Of a stretch of 64,000 nucleotides of DNA, positions 35,201 through 44,636 are shown piece after piece. The DNA is taken from NCBI RefSeq assembly GCF_003854935.1, contig NZ_CP033970.1:806001-870000 (forward strand), given 5' to 3'. Source of the DNA: Cupriavidus pauculus (GTDB taxonomy: Bacteria > Pseudomonadota > Gammaproteobacteria > Burkholderiales > Burkholderiaceae). The position numbers were made by a program, and so were the translations under genes. Numbering within the stretch: position 1 is the stretch's first letter; each line of letters starts with the position of its first letter. The notes beneath the pieces are model-generated. The model was given only the letters and a program-made list of their open reading frames with translations, had not been told where the DNA came from and ran no database searches.

Positions 35201-37000
35201 TCAATCGAGCCGGAATGTCCGTACCACGTCGGCCAGCGTCGCGGCTTGTCCCTGCAAGGCGGCGGCTGCGGCGGTCGACTGCTCCACCAGCGCCGCGTTC
35301 TGCTGCACCATCTGGTCCAGCTGGCTGACCGCCACGTTCACCTCCTGGATGCCGCGCGTCTGTTCTCGCGCCGCGCGGGTGATTTCCGAGATGATCTGCG
35401 TCACGCGTCCCACGTTGCCCACGATCTCGCGCATCGTCTCGCCGCTCATCCGCACCTGTCCAGACCCGGCGCTCACGCTGTCCACGGTCGATTCGATCAG
35501 CGTCTTGATCTCCTTGGCCGCCTGCGAACTGCGCTGCGCCAGCGCCCGCACCTCGCCCGCCACCACGGCAAAGCCGCGCCCCTGCTCGCCCGCGCGGGCC
35601 GCTTCCACCGCCGCGTTGAGCGCCAGGATATTGGTCTGGAAGGCGATGCCCTCGATCACGCCGATGATGTCCGACACCTTGACCGCCGCGCGCTCGATGT
35701 CGCTCATGGTCTCGATGGCCCCGGCGATGGCCTGGCCGCCGTCCGTCGCCACCTGCTGGGCGGCGCTGGCCGTCTGGTCGGCCTGGTGCGCAGAGCTTTC
35801 CGACTGGCCGACCGTCGCCGTGATTTCCTCCATCGACGCGGCGGTCTGCTCCAGGCTGGCCGCGGCGGATTCGGTGCGCCGCGACAGGTCCGCGTTGCCC
35901 TCGGCAATCTCGTTGGCCGCCACGTGTACAGATTCGCTCGCGTCGCGGATCTGGCGCATCACATGCACGAGCTTGTCGGCGAAGGCGTTGAACGCGCGCG
36001 CGATCTGCGCCACCTCGTCGGTGCCGTCGGCCGGCAGGCGGCGCGTCAGGTCGCCGTCGCCGGAGCCGATGGCGACCATCGCATCGCGGATGCCCGACAG
36101 CCGACGGAACGATACCGCCGTCACGCCGGCCACGATGACCGCGGCCGCGCACGCCACGATCACCAGCGACACCATCGACGCAATCAGCACAGACCGCATG
36201 CCGGCCGTGGCCTCGGCCTTGTCCAGTGCGATCACGGCCACCCAGTCGGTGCCGGCGATCTCGCAGCCGCGCAGCAGCTTGTCGGCGCCGCCGATCCTGG
36301 CGTCGATCGGCGCGGCGGCAGACACCAGCGCGCCCAGCCGGTCGCCCTCCAGCGCCGGTACCAGTTCGCCGATGGGCTTCAGCGTCAGCTTGTCGTCGGG
36401 ATGGGCGACGATCTTGCCGTCGCGCGCCACCAGGATGCCGAAGCTGGCTGGCGTCGGATGGATCGCGCGCACGTTGGCCACCACGGCGTCCATGGCCACG
36501 TCGCCGCCGATCACGGCCTTGACGCCGCCGTCGCGCAGCACCGGCACCGCAAATGTCACCACCAGCTTGCCGCTGCTGGCCGCGATATAGGGCGGCGTGA
36601 CAATCGGCTTGCCCGCCGCCACGGCCTGCTTGTACCAGGGCCGCGCGGTGGGGTCGTAGTCGGGCTTCAGTCCCGCCGCGTCCGAGAACCGGTGGCTTTT
36701 GTCCGGATAGCCGACATAGGTCTTGATGAAGCCGCCGGCGCTTGCCACCAGCCTGAGCGCGGGAATCGGATCGTCCTGCAGCGCCGCGTCCTGCAGCGAT
36801 TCGATCATCCGGGAATGGCCGGACACCCACGCCGCAATGGCATCCACATGGCCGGTCTGCACGGCGGCAAGATTGTTGTCGATGGCCTCGTCGTTATAGG
36901 CGCGGGCCACGAACTGGTTCACGATGGCGTTGGCCGCCAGCGCCACGATCACGATGGCCACGGATAGGGCCACGATGCGCGCGCGTAGGGAGGAAAGCAT
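35201..37000 (-). CDS. Methyl-accepting chemotaxis protein with dCACHE-type sensor
   Basis: 599 residues. Membrane helix 1 (about residues 9-29), a periplasmic Cache sensor of about 250 residues with [23 protein letters not shown] and [22 protein letters not shown], helix 2 (about 282-305), a HAMP domain and a signalling domain. The hairpin tip is [31 protein letters not shown] (given as [20 protein letters not shown] and [15 protein letters not shown]). Cache receptors of this kind often sense amino acids or organic acids. The upstream region has a good sigma-28 promoter, tying it to flagellar expression. The ATG at 37000 starts [13 protein letters not shown]. Confidence 0.92.
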   Translation of the reverse strand: MLSSLRARIVALSVAIVIVALAANAIVNQFVARAYNDEAIDNNLAAVQTGHVDAIAAWVSGHSRMIESLQDAALQDDPIPALRLVASAGGFIKTYVGYPDKSHRFSDAAGLKPDYDPTARPWYKQAVAAGKPIVTPPYIAASSGKLVVTFAVPVLRDGGVKAVIGGDVAMDAVVANVRAIHPTPASFGILVARDGKIVAHPDDKLTLKPIGELVPALEGDRLGALVSAAAPIDARIGGADKLLRGCEIAGTDWVAVIALDKAEATAGMRSVLIASMVSLVIVACAAAVIVAGVTAVSFRRLSGIRDAMVAIGSGDGDLTRRLPADGTDEVAQIARAFNAFADKLVHVMRQIRDASESVHVAANEIAEGNADLSRRTESAAASLEQTAASMEEITATVGQSESSAHQADQTASAAQQVATDGGQAIAGAIETMSDIERAAVKVSDIIGVIEGIAFQTNILALNAAVEAARAGEQGRGFAVVAGEVRALAQRSSQAAKEIKTLIESTVDSVSAGSGQVRMSGETMREIVGNVGRVTQIISEITRAAREQTRGIQEVNVAVSQLDQMVQQNAALVEQSTAAAAALQGQAATLADVVRTFRLD

Positions 37001-37057
37001 GGTGTCTAACTCTTCTCTCGGGTTGGCCCGGGTCGGGGCAGGAAAATTGCCCACGCA

Positions 37058-37084
37058 TTGACGGCACCCCGGCCGCCGACTTTA
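37058..37084 (-). promoter_or_regulatory. Sigma-28 (FliA) promoter of the chemoreceptor gene
   Basis: Minus strand TAAAGTCG, 11 bp, GCCGTCAA, close to TAAAGTTT-N11-GCCGATAA with correct spacing. It lies about 58 bp upstream of the start codon. Confidence 0.6.
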
Positions 37085-37222
37085 GTGCGATGCAACATAG
37101 CGCTTTCGGCATCACTTTTATCACTTCCGCACGATCGTTCGCGGCAGAAGCGGCGTTTGCGATACGTTTTGCCAGCGGTTGCCATACAACCAAGGGAAAA
37201 CCCGTTGCGCCGCAGCATCCGC

Positions 37223-37251
37223 TTGCAATCACACGACGTGCTGCCTATGCT
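37223..37251 (+). promoter_or_regulatory. Possible sigma-70 promoter in the chemoreceptor/LuxR gap
   Basis: TTGCAA, 17 bp, TATGCT. It would give a 250-nt leader for the LuxR-type gene at 37512. Otherwise the 510-bp gap shows nothing distinct. Confidence 0.3.
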
Positions 37252-37511
37252 GAACACCAGAATTCAATTTAATTTGAATCTGTATTCAGAAGGATCTAAC
37301 GCGTTACATACGCAATCGGGGCGGTCGGACATCCTCCGAGGGAGGGCCAGACGGTTCGGCAGCGTGCCAGAGAGGGCTGGCGCTGCCGCGGCTCGGGAGG
37401 TGATGCAGACCGTATGGACATGCAGCCGCGCCATAAGCGGAGCATCTCCAATCAGCGCACCGCGGGACATTCCACACACCGCAGCGGGGCGCCAATAAGA
37501 AGTGAGCGGCC

Positions 37512-38318
37512 ATGGCCACCATCCTGTTGCTCGAGCCACACCCATTGTTGCGTCTCGGTCTGCGCCATCTGTTGGCACAGGCGCATGTACCGGGCGATCT
37601 CATCGACCTCGATCCCGCCGGCCTGAACGACCCGGACCCGTGGACACACCACGCCGACCTGCTGCTGTTCGGCCTGCCGGCCGATGCCGAGGCCGGCTGG
37701 CAGACGCTGGCCGACCTGTGCCGCCGCCTGTCGCCGCTGCGCGTGCTGGTGCTGGCCGATCATCTGCCCGCGCCGCTGCCCGAAGCGGGCCTGCCCGACG
37801 CCGTGCGCGGCCTGCTGGCCAAGACGTGCTCGGCCGATGCGCTGGAAGCGGCCATCCGGCTGGTGCTGGCCGGGGGCGAATGCTTCCCGTCGCAACTGCC
37901 GCCCACGCGCGCCGCCGAGCCATCGCTGCCCGACGCCCGCCACGATGCCGCGCCGATCGTCGTGCCGCTGCACGCCGTGCCCGCGCTGCCGGGCGGAGCC
38001 ACGCCGGCCGCAATGGAAACGCCGGCCGCCGGCGCGCACCTGCTCAATATCACCGAGCGCCAGTACGAGGTGCTGGCATTGCTGGCGCGCGGCTATCCGA
38101 TCAAGACGGTCAGCCGGCTGCTGAACATCTCGGTAGCCACCGCCAAGACCCACGCCTGCACGCTCTACCAGCGCCTGCACGTGCGCAACAAGGGCGAGGC
38201 GGTGTACGTGGCGCTGCAGCGCGGCGCCACGCTGAACTGGACCGGCCCCACGCCGGCCAAGCCGACGCATGTCCCGATGGCGCCCCTGGCCGCGCGGGAG
38301 GCCTGTGAGGCCGCCTGA
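37512..38318 (+). CDS. LuxR-type regulator with degenerate receiver domain
   Basis: 268 residues. The N-terminal half (MATILLLEPHPLLRLGLRHLL, then LRVLVLADHLPAP and LLAKTCSADALEAAIRLVLAGGECFPS) has the shape of a NarL receiver, but the phosphorylation pocket is not conserved. A variable Pro/Ala linker leads to a LuxR helix-turn-helix: ITERQYEVLALLARGYPIKT, VSRLLNISVATAKTHACTLYQRLHV, given in pieces. It probably acts without phosphorylation. The next gene is a similar receiver-like protein without the DNA-binding part. Possible regulator of the exopolysaccharide locus 2 kb downstream (inference from position). Confidence 0.83.
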   Translation: MATILLLEPHPLLRLGLRHLLAQAHVPGDLIDLDPAGLNDPDPWTHHADLLLFGLPADAEAGWQTLADLCRRLSPLRVLVLADHLPAPLPEAGLPDAVRGLLAKTCSADALEAAIRLVLAGGECFPSQLPPTRAAEPSLPDARHDAAPIVVPLHAVPALPGGATPAAMETPAAGAHLLNITERQYEVLALLARGYPIKTVSRLLNISVATAKTHACTLYQRLHVRNKGEAVYVALQRGATLNWTGPTPAKPTHVPMAPLAAREACEAA

Positions 38319-38586
38319 CCGCAGTCGCCTGCGCCCGGCCGCCCTTGGCCCACCACCTGTCTGCGCCATCCGCCGCCGAGCCCTCATCCAAAAGCATGAG
38401 GCGGCGGCCGGCTGGCGTTGCTAGCTTGTATCTCAGGTCCGGCGCCGGGGGCAGCCATCGGGAACATGGGCATCCCTGACACCCTCGACGCGATCCGTTC
38501 CAAAAGACAACGACGCGCCCCGGCAGGGCGCCCGCCGGCGTACCCCGCCGGCGGATACACGCGTGGCAAGCGCGGATGGCAGACAG

Positions 38587-39147
38587 ATGACGACCTACCT
38601 CATCGCCAGCAACGAAATGATGTGCCGCATCCTTGCGCGGCGCATGGAGGCGCAGGACATTCCCTCGCCGGTGCGCTGGCACGGGCCCGAATGGCTGCTG
38701 GAGGGCGACGGCGCGGATACCGCCGAGCGCGGCGCGGCCCGGCCTCCATCGATCGACAACCCTGACGCGGCCGAGCCGCTGCCGGCGCAGCCGGTGGAGA
38801 TGGCGCTGGTCGATTGCAGCGGCGTCGACGGCGATCCGCGCGCGCTGCTGGACCGCGTGCTCCAGCGCCTGGCACCGCGCCGCTGGCTGGTGTTGTCCGA
38901 CGCGCTCGATCCCACGTTGATGGCCCACGCCGCGCTGCTGGGCGCCAACGGCTGCCTGGCCGTGCCCGCGCCGGTGGAACTGGTCTGCGCGGCGGCCACG
39001 CTGGTATGGGCCGGCGGCCAGTGCTTTCCGCGCAGCGCGCTGTCGCTGCTGCGGGCGCTGCATCCGCAGGACGCGCCGGCCGCGCCGGCGGCGCGCTTCA
39101 TCCCTGCGGTACGGTCCGGCCCGGACGGGACTACTGCCATCGGATGA
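38587..39147 (+). CDS. Receiver-like protein lacking a DNA-binding domain
   Basis: 186 residues. It resembles the N-terminal half of the preceding LuxR-type protein: MTTYLIASNEMMCRILARRM, RRWLVLSDALDPTLMAHAALLG and VWAGGQCFPRSALSLL match LLLEPHPLLR, LRVLVLADHL and VLAGGECFPSQL in order. The helix-turn-helix is absent, and the protein ends shortly after. It may titrate or modulate its neighbour. The ATG at 38587 lacks a strong ribosome site; an upstream GTG at 38563 is possible. The 38319-38586 gap shows nothing else. Confidence 0.6.
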   Translation: MTTYLIASNEMMCRILARRMEAQDIPSPVRWHGPEWLLEGDGADTAERGAARPPSIDNPDAAEPLPAQPVEMALVDCSGVDGDPRALLDRVLQRLAPRRWLVLSDALDPTLMAHAALLGANGCLAVPAPVELVCAAATLVWAGGQCFPRSALSLLRALHPQDAPAAPAARFIPAVRSGPDGTTAIG

Positions 39148-39241
39148 GGGCGCGCACGCGCTGCGCCGACTATGCTGGATGTGCCCGCGGTCAGAAGCCG
39201 GTGCCTTGGCGAGACCGGCCGCCGTGGGGGCAGGGGGTCGT

Positions 39242-39502
39242 ATGGAACGCAGTCTCGATATCCTGGTCGTCCACGGGTTTGCCGTGCGCGAGGGCCGGGG
39301 CAAGTGGGCATGTTGCTATGAGATACGGCTCGCCATCATCGGCGGGCCGTTGTTGTACCGGGGCGAACTGCACGGACGCTGCTTCGCCACCGAGGACGCC
39401 GCCATCACGGCGGCCCGCGAGATCGGCGAGCGCGAGGCAAGCCGGCATCTCGATACCGCCCGCGCGATGTTCGTCGCGCTGACCCGCCTGCCGCTTCCCT
39501 GA
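39242..39502 (+). CDS. Small protein of unknown function, 86 residues
   Basis: Compact and globular-looking: MERSLDILVVHGFAVREGRG, KWACCYEIRLAIIGGPLLY, then GELHGRCFATEDAAITAARE and a helical C-terminus. There is no signal peptide or membrane segment. It follows the receiver-like gene in the same direction after 95 bp. I do not recognise the family. The coding style (third-position GC, sensible hydrophobic pattern) makes it more likely real than the overlapping frames. Confidence 0.6.
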   Translation: MERSLDILVVHGFAVREGRGKWACCYEIRLAIIGGPLLYRGELHGRCFATEDAAITAAREIGEREASRHLDTARAMFVALTRLPLP

Positions 39503-39556
39503 TCCCGCCCCAGCGCCTGCGCGCGCGTGCGGCCCCATCGCGCCGGACCAAAAAAG

Positions 39557-39587
39557 AAGCCCGCCGACCGGGGGACCATGCGGGCTT
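39557..39587. terminator. Hairpin downstream of the 86-residue gene
   Basis: Arms AAGCCCGC/GCGGGCTT with a 15-base loop and A-rich left flank. Probable terminator. The rest of 39503-39933 shows no other feature. Confidence 0.45.
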
Positions 39588-39933
39588 TGAAATGGCCGCT
39601 CACGTGGTGGGCGGCCATTGCATCGAACATAACGAATCGCGGCTACGGACAACATCAACCAGAAGACGCACTGCCCGGGCGGCCCTCAACCCTGCGCCAC
39701 GCGGCACCGCGCGGCCGTGTGCGCCATGCCTGGTGCGCGCGGGCGGGTCGGCGGCACCCCCGGACACTACGTTCAGCACCGCACATTCGGCTCATGCTTC
39801 TGGATGGAGCCCGGTGGCCGGCGGGCCCGTGGCAGCATGGATCGGGCCCCGATCGGGTGTTACGCTGCCGGTTCGCGCGGCGCTCCCGACGCACCTCGCC
39901 GCAGCCCACCCACCGCATGTGCCCGACGCAACC

Positions 39934-40611
39934 ATGAGCCGCTGGCAACTGATCTCGTTCTTCGGTGAATCCGCCTTCCTGCTGCCGTGCGCGGTCTTTC
40001 TCTACGCATGGCTGCGCTGGCATGGCGCGCACGCCGTGGCGCGCCACTGGCTGCTCGCGTTCTCGGCCACGGCGCTGGCCGTGCTGCTCTCGAAGCTGGC
40101 CTTCATGGGATGGGGCGTCGGCAGCCAGGCGCTGAACTTCACCGGTTTCTCAGGCCACGCGATGATGGCGGCGGCCATCCTGCCGGTGCTGGCCTGCCTG
40201 GCCGTGCCGGCGCGCCATCGCACGCTGAGCTGGCTGGCGGCCGGGGCCGGCGTGCTGCTGGCGCTGGCCGTGGGGCTGTCGCGGCTGGCGCTGCACGCGC
40301 ATTCGGTGTCCGAGGTGGCCAGCGGCCTGGCGCTCGGGTTCTGCGCCAGCCTGCCGTTCATCGCCCGGCGCGAGGTGCCGCGCGGCCCGGTGGCGATGCT
40401 GGTGGCCTCGGGCGCGCTGGCCATGCTGATGGTGCTGCCCATCGGCGGCGTGGCGGGCGTGACGCACGTCTGGGTCGAGGACATCGCCACGTTCCTGTCC
40501 GGCCGCGAGCGGCCGTTCCAGCGCGGCGAGTGGTCGGGCCGGCGGCCCTGTCCCGGCTGCCGCACGCTCGGCGCGCGCCCGTTGTGTGCGCCATCGCTCC
40601 AATCCGGCTGA
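39934..40611 (+). CDS. PAP2-family membrane phosphatase
   Basis: 225 residues, about six membrane helices. The phosphatase signature is partly visible as FTGFSGHAMMAAAILP (SGH motif) and LSRLALHAHSVSEVASGLALG (SRxxxxxH motif); the first KxxxxxxRP motif is not seen, so activity is not certain. Such enzymes can dephosphorylate undecaprenyl pyrophosphate or other lipid phosphates. Placed 100 bp before the undecaprenyl-phosphate sugar transferase, it may recycle the lipid carrier for exopolysaccharide synthesis. The C-terminus after residue 190 is Arg/Pro-rich and unusual. Confidence 0.75.
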   Translation: MSRWQLISFFGESAFLLPCAVFLYAWLRWHGAHAVARHWLLAFSATALAVLLSKLAFMGWGVGSQALNFTGFSGHAMMAAAILPVLACLAVPARHRTLSWLAAGAGVLLALAVGLSRLALHAHSVSEVASGLALGFCASLPFIARREVPRGPVAMLVASGALAMLMVLPIGGVAGVTHVWVEDIATFLSGRERPFQRGEWSGRRPCPGCRTLGARPLCAPSLQSG

Positions 40612-40713
40612 CACCCCCGCAGCGGGCCGGCGCTTTGTGCGTCCGCCCACAGACGCCCCGATTGCCGTACGCAACCATGACCCCAGTCATTGATGGATGG
40701 ACGGGGAGCAGTC

Positions 40714-42117
40714 ATGGCATCGAACTGGGGCGTGGCCGGCGAGCGGCGTAGTGCATTGCACTATCTCTACAGGTTATCGGACGCATTGCTGATCGCGGCG
40801 ATGGGCGTGCTGATGGGCGAGCTGTACTTCGCGGGCGGCCTGCGCGACAGCGCGCCCGTCAACGGCTTCCTGACCATGCTCTGCGCGCTGGGCGCCCTGG
40901 TCGTGTTCCCGGCGTTCGGCATCTACGAATCGTGGCGCGGCCGCAGCCTGGCCGCGCTGGTGCTGCGCATTGCGGCGGCGTGGACGCTGGTGTTCATCAC
41001 CGGCCTGCTCGGCGCGTTCCTGATCCACCAGATCGGCGCCGTGTCGCGGGTCTGGTCGATCGGCTGGTTCGTGTCGGCCGGCCTGGCGCTGCTGGTGGGA
41101 CGCGCGGTGATGTTCCGCATGCTCGGCAACGTGCGCGAGCAGGGCATCAACGCCAAGCGCGTGCTGATTTTCGGCTACGGCCCGCTCGGCCGCGAGATGT
41201 ACCGCCGCGTGCAGCAGTTCCGCTCGGCCGGCTACAGCGTGGTGGGCATCTACGACGACGGCACCGACGCCACGCCGCCCGAAGTGCCCGCGCTGCGCAC
41301 GCTGGACGAAGTCAGCGCCTTCGTGCGCGGCCAGGGCGTGCGCGAGATCTGGCTGACCCTGCCGATGGCCGCCTGCCGCGACCTGTCCGACGTGGTGCGC
41401 CAGTTCCGCAACGACCTGATCGACATCCGCTGGGTGCCCGACGTCTCGTCGGTGGAGCTGCTGGGCCACCGCTTCAGCGAATTCATGGGCCTGCCCGTGA
41501 TCGACCTGAACAGCCCGCCGGTGTCGGGCATCACGGGCGTGGTCAAGGCCAGCTTCGACCGCGTGTTCTCGTTCGCCGTGCTGGTGGGCCTGAGCCCGCT
41601 GCTGCTGGTGATCGCCGCGCTGGTGAAGCTGTCGTCGCCGGGGCCGGTGCTGTTCCGCCAGCAGCGGCTGGGCATCGATGGCCGGCCGTTCGCGGTGTAC
41701 AAGTTCCGCACCATGCGGATGCACGCGGACCACGGCGTCACGCAGGCCACGCGCGGCGATCCGCGCGTGACGCGCATCGGCGCGTTCCTGCGCCGCACTA
41801 GCCTGGACGAGCTGCCGCAGTTCCTGAACGTGCTGCGCGGCGAGATGTCGGTGGTGGGCCCGCGCCCGCACGCGATGGAGCACAACGAGCTCTACAAGGA
41901 ACTGATCGACCGCTACATGCTGCGCCACCGCGTGAAGCCGGGCATCACGGGCTGGGCGCAGATCAACGGGCTGCGCGGCCAGACCGACACCATCGACAAG
42001 ATGCGCAAGCGCATCGAGTTCGACATCTATTACATCCAGCACTGGTCGTTCCAGCTCGACCTGCGGATCATCCTGCGCACCGCGCTGCACGGCTGGACCG
42101 GCGCCACCGCTTACTGA
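40714..42117 (+). CDS. Undecaprenyl-phosphate glucose phosphotransferase (WcaJ/GumD type), initiating enzyme
   Basis: 467 residues. The N-terminal half has four to five membrane helices and a CoA-binding-like domain (RVLIFGYGPLGREMYRR). The C-terminal transferase domain has ASFDRVFSFAVLVGLSPLLL, LFRQQRLGIDGRPFAVYKFRTM, RIGAFLRRTSLDELPQFLNV and LRGEMSVVGPRPHA, then KPGITGWAQINGLRGQT. It transfers sugar 1-phosphate (usually glucose) to undecaprenyl phosphate, the first step of repeat-unit assembly. GGAG stands six bases before the ATG at 40714. It heads the exopolysaccharide locus. Confidence 0.93.
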   Translation: MASNWGVAGERRSALHYLYRLSDALLIAAMGVLMGELYFAGGLRDSAPVNGFLTMLCALGALVVFPAFGIYESWRGRSLAALVLRIAAAWTLVFITGLLGAFLIHQIGAVSRVWSIGWFVSAGLALLVGRAVMFRMLGNVREQGINAKRVLIFGYGPLGREMYRRVQQFRSAGYSVVGIYDDGTDATPPEVPALRTLDEVSAFVRGQGVREIWLTLPMAACRDLSDVVRQFRNDLIDIRWVPDVSSVELLGHRFSEFMGLPVIDLNSPPVSGITGVVKASFDRVFSFAVLVGLSPLLLVIAALVKLSSPGPVLFRQQRLGIDGRPFAVYKFRTMRMHADHGVTQATRGDPRVTRIGAFLRRTSLDELPQFLNVLRGEMSVVGPRPHAMEHNELYKELIDRYMLRHRVKPGITGWAQINGLRGQTDTIDKMRKRIEFDIYYIQHWSFQLDLRIILRTALHGWTGATAY

Positions 42118-42215
42118 AGGGCGCCCGGGCACCGGCCCGGTTTGGTGCGACGTCGCACCGAGCGACGCGGCCGGAAGTCGTCAAATGGATCACTCAACGC
42201 ATTCGGAGACCCCAG

Positions 42216-42464
42216 ATGAAAGCAACCATCCGCAACATACTCGGCGACGTCGCCCGACTCAATGTGCCAGTGGCTTCGCTTGCCGATCATGACGACCTGT
42301 ACGAGGCGGGGCTTTCCTCGCTGGCCACGGTCCACGTGATGCTGGCGCTGGAGAATGCTTTCGACATCGAGATCCCCGACCGCATGCTGACGCGGCAGCT
42401 CTTCCGCAGCGTCGATTCGCTCGCGGCCGCCGTGGAAACCATCCAGAAGCAGGAAGTGGCATGA
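42216..42464 (+). CDS. Acyl/peptidyl carrier protein, partner of the amino acid:carrier-protein ligase
   Basis: 82 residues. The phosphopantetheine site is EAGLSSLATV with Ser35, in place of the DSL of fatty acid ACP. Acidic helices (DLYEAGLSS, ALENAFDIEIPDRML) fit the four-helix fold. Its stop codon overlaps the start of the flavoenzyme gene (ATGA at 42461). Dedicated carrier proteins accompany class II aaRS-like ligases in Bradyrhizobium and Agrobacterium and receive an aminoacyl group on their pantetheine arm. So this is more likely an amino acid carrier than a fatty acid one. Confidence 0.9.
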   Translation: MKATIRNILGDVARLNVPVASLADHDDLYEAGLSSLATVHVMLALENAFDIEIPDRMLTRQLFRSVDSLAAAVETIQKQEVA

Positions 42465-43648
42465 GCGCCGCGACCAACCGGGTGGCGCTGGCGCACGCCA
42501 ATCCCGATGCCGGCCCGCTGCTGGCCGCCGCGCGCGACGCCGCCGAGGTGGCCCGCCGCCATGCCGATGCCGTGGACCAAGAGGCCCGCTTTCCGCACGA
42601 GGCGTTCGCAGCGCTGCGCGCCGCCGGCTTGCTGGGCGCCATGGTGCCGCAGGCCCAGGGTGGCGCGGGCGCGTCGCTGGCCACGGTGGCCGCGCTGTGC
42701 CGCGAACTGGGCCAGGGCTGCGCGTCCACGGGCATGATCTACGCGATGCACCAGATCCAGGTGGCCTGCCTGGTCGACCACGGCGCCGCCAGCAACTGGC
42801 ACCAGGCGCTGCTGGCCCGCGTGGCCGCCGAGCAGTTGCTGCTGGCCTCGGCCACGTCCGAGGAAGCCATCGGCGGCGCGCTGCGCAGCAGCGGCTGCGC
42901 GGTCAATGTCGACGGCGACCGCTTTCACCTGCTGAAGATGGCGCCCACGATCTCGTACGGCGCGCACGCCGACGGCATCCTGATCACGGCCCGGCGCCAT
43001 GCCGATGCGTCGCCGTCCGACCAGGTGCTGGTCTGCGCGATGCAGCCCGACTACACGCTCCAGTCGCTGAACACGTGGGACACGCTGGGCATGCGCGGCA
43101 CGTGCAGCAACGGCTTTCGGCTCGAAGCCACGGGCCACGTGGACCAGGTGCTGCCGGTGCCGTTCGGCGAGATTGCCGATGCCACGATGACGCCCGTGTC
43201 GCACATCCTCTGGAGCGCGCTCTGGGTAGGCATCTGCGGCGACGCCGTGGCGCGCGCCAAGACGTTCTTCCAGGGCCAGGCACGCGCCCGGCCCGGCACG
43301 CTGCCGCCGTCGGCCACGCGCGTGGCCGAGGCCGTGAGCATGCTGGAGATGATGGAGGCGCGGCTGGAAATGGCGCTGGCCCGCCAGCGCGCGCGGCACG
43401 CCAATGCGTCGGTGTCCGCGGCGTTCGCGCACGCGGCCGGCATGAACGGGCTCAAGACGTCGATGTCGACGATGGCGCTCGATGTCGTGCAGCAGGCGCT
43501 GCTGGTGTGCGGCATGGCCGGCTACAAGCAGGGCACGCCGTACAGCCTGGGCCGCCACCTGCGCGACCTGTGGTCCGCGCCGCTGATGATCAACAACGAC
43601 CGCATCCAGACCAATACGGCCAATCTGCTGCTGGCCGACCGTTCGTGA
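42461..43648 (+). CDS. Acyl-CoA dehydrogenase-family flavoenzyme
   Basis: 395 residues with the usual three-part fold: an N-terminal helical domain (ARFPHEAFAALRAAGLLGAMVP-like), a beta domain (LASATSEEAIGGALRS, NTWDTLGMRGTCSNGFRL) and a C-terminal helical domain (MSTMALDVVQQALLVCGMAGYK). At the place where most relatives have a catalytic Glu in YEGT, it reads MINNDRIQTN, so the base is elsewhere or the chemistry differs. Between a carrier protein and an amino acid loading enzyme, it may oxidise the carrier-bound aminoacyl group, as PigA does with prolyl-carrier. That is inference. Confidence 0.85.
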   Translation: MSAATNRVALAHANPDAGPLLAAARDAAEVARRHADAVDQEARFPHEAFAALRAAGLLGAMVPQAQGGAGASLATVAALCRELGQGCASTGMIYAMHQIQVACLVDHGAASNWHQALLARVAAEQLLLASATSEEAIGGALRSSGCAVNVDGDRFHLLKMAPTISYGAHADGILITARRHADASPSDQVLVCAMQPDYTLQSLNTWDTLGMRGTCSNGFRLEATGHVDQVLPVPFGEIADATMTPVSHILWSALWVGICGDAVARAKTFFQGQARARPGTLPPSATRVAEAVSMLEMMEARLEMALARQRARHANASVSAAFAHAAGMNGLKTSMSTMALDVVQQALLVCGMAGYKQGTPYSLGRHLRDLWSAPLMINNDRIQTNTANLLLADRS

Positions 43649-43658
43649 GGAGTGACCG

Positions 43659-44636
43659 ATGGATGCCCATGCACTGACCGACCGCGCGCAGGGCGGCGCT
43701 GCCGGTGAAATGGCCCCGGCGCCCGTCGCCGCTGTGCCCACCTACCTTGACCGGCTGCTCGCCGCCGGCCTGCTGATCGACACTGGCGTCCAGGGCCTGT
43801 ACGGCCGCAGCGCGGCGTTCGAAGCCATCGCCGACGGCCTGAACCTGGCCATCTCGCGCATCGGCGCCGACCAGCACGCCGAGGTGCTGCGCTTTCCGCC
43901 GGCCATGGGCCAGCAGGATTTCGAGACCAGCGAGTACCTGAAGAGCTTTCCGCAGCTGGCCGGCACCATCCACAGCTTCTGCGGCGACGACCGCGGGCAC
44001 CGGCGCCTGCTGGCGCGGCTGGAGGACAAGGAACCGTGGACCGACGAGCAGGCATTCACCGGCGTGGTGCTGACGCCGGCGGCCTGCTATCCGATCTATC
44101 CGGTCGTCGCGCGGCGCGGCCCGCTGCCGCCCGAGGGCAAGGTGGTGGACGTGCTGTCGTACTGCTACCGCCACGAGCCGTCGCTGGAGCCCACGCGCAT
44201 GCAGCTGTTCCGGCAGCGCGAGTACGTGTGCCTGGGATCGCCCGAGCGCATCGTGGCCTTCCGCCAGCTCTGGATGGCGCGCGGCCAGGCGCTGGCCGAG
44301 GCGCTGCAGCTGCCCGTGCAGGTGGACGTGGCCAACGACCCGTTCTTCGGGCGCGGCGGCAAGATCGTGGCCGACAGCCAGCGCGAGCTGAAGCTCAAGT
44401 TCGAGCTGCTGGTGCCGGTGAACGACGGCGCGCCGCCCACCGCCTGCATGAGCTTCAACTACCACATGGACCACTTCGGCGCGCTGTGGCACATCGGCCT
44501 GGCCGATGGCGGCGTGGCGCATACGGGCTGCGTCGGCTTCGGCATCGAGCGGCTGGCGCTGGCGCTGCTCAAGCATCACGGGCTCGATCCGGCAGCGTGG
44601 CCGCAACCGGTGCGCGAGACGCTGGGAGACCTGTAA
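43659..44636 (+). CDS. Amino acid--[carrier protein] ligase (class II aaRS homologue without anticodon domain)
   Basis: 325 residues. A stand-alone class II synthetase catalytic core: motif 2 YCYRHEPSLEPTRMQLFRQRE and motif 3 GCVGFGIERLALALLKHHG. Zinc-ligand candidates Cys143, Glu188 and Cys291 match, with a constant offset of 12, the Cys131/Glu176/Cys279 that I recall for the Bradyrhizobium enzymes. No tRNA-binding domain is present. Characterised homologues activate glycine or alanine and load a carrier protein instead of tRNA. The carrier is encoded two genes upstream. The amino acid used here is unknown. Confidence 0.9.
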   Translation: MDAHALTDRAQGGAAGEMAPAPVAAVPTYLDRLLAAGLLIDTGVQGLYGRSAAFEAIADGLNLAISRIGADQHAEVLRFPPAMGQQDFETSEYLKSFPQLAGTIHSFCGDDRGHRRLLARLEDKEPWTDEQAFTGVVLTPAACYPIYPVVARRGPLPPEGKVVDVLSYCYRHEPSLEPTRMQLFRQREYVCLGSPERIVAFRQLWMARGQALAEALQLPVQVDVANDPFFGRGGKIVADSQRELKLKFELLVPVNDGAPPTACMSFNYHMDHFGALWHIGLADGGVAHTGCVGFGIERLALALLKHHGLDPAAWPQPVRETLGDL

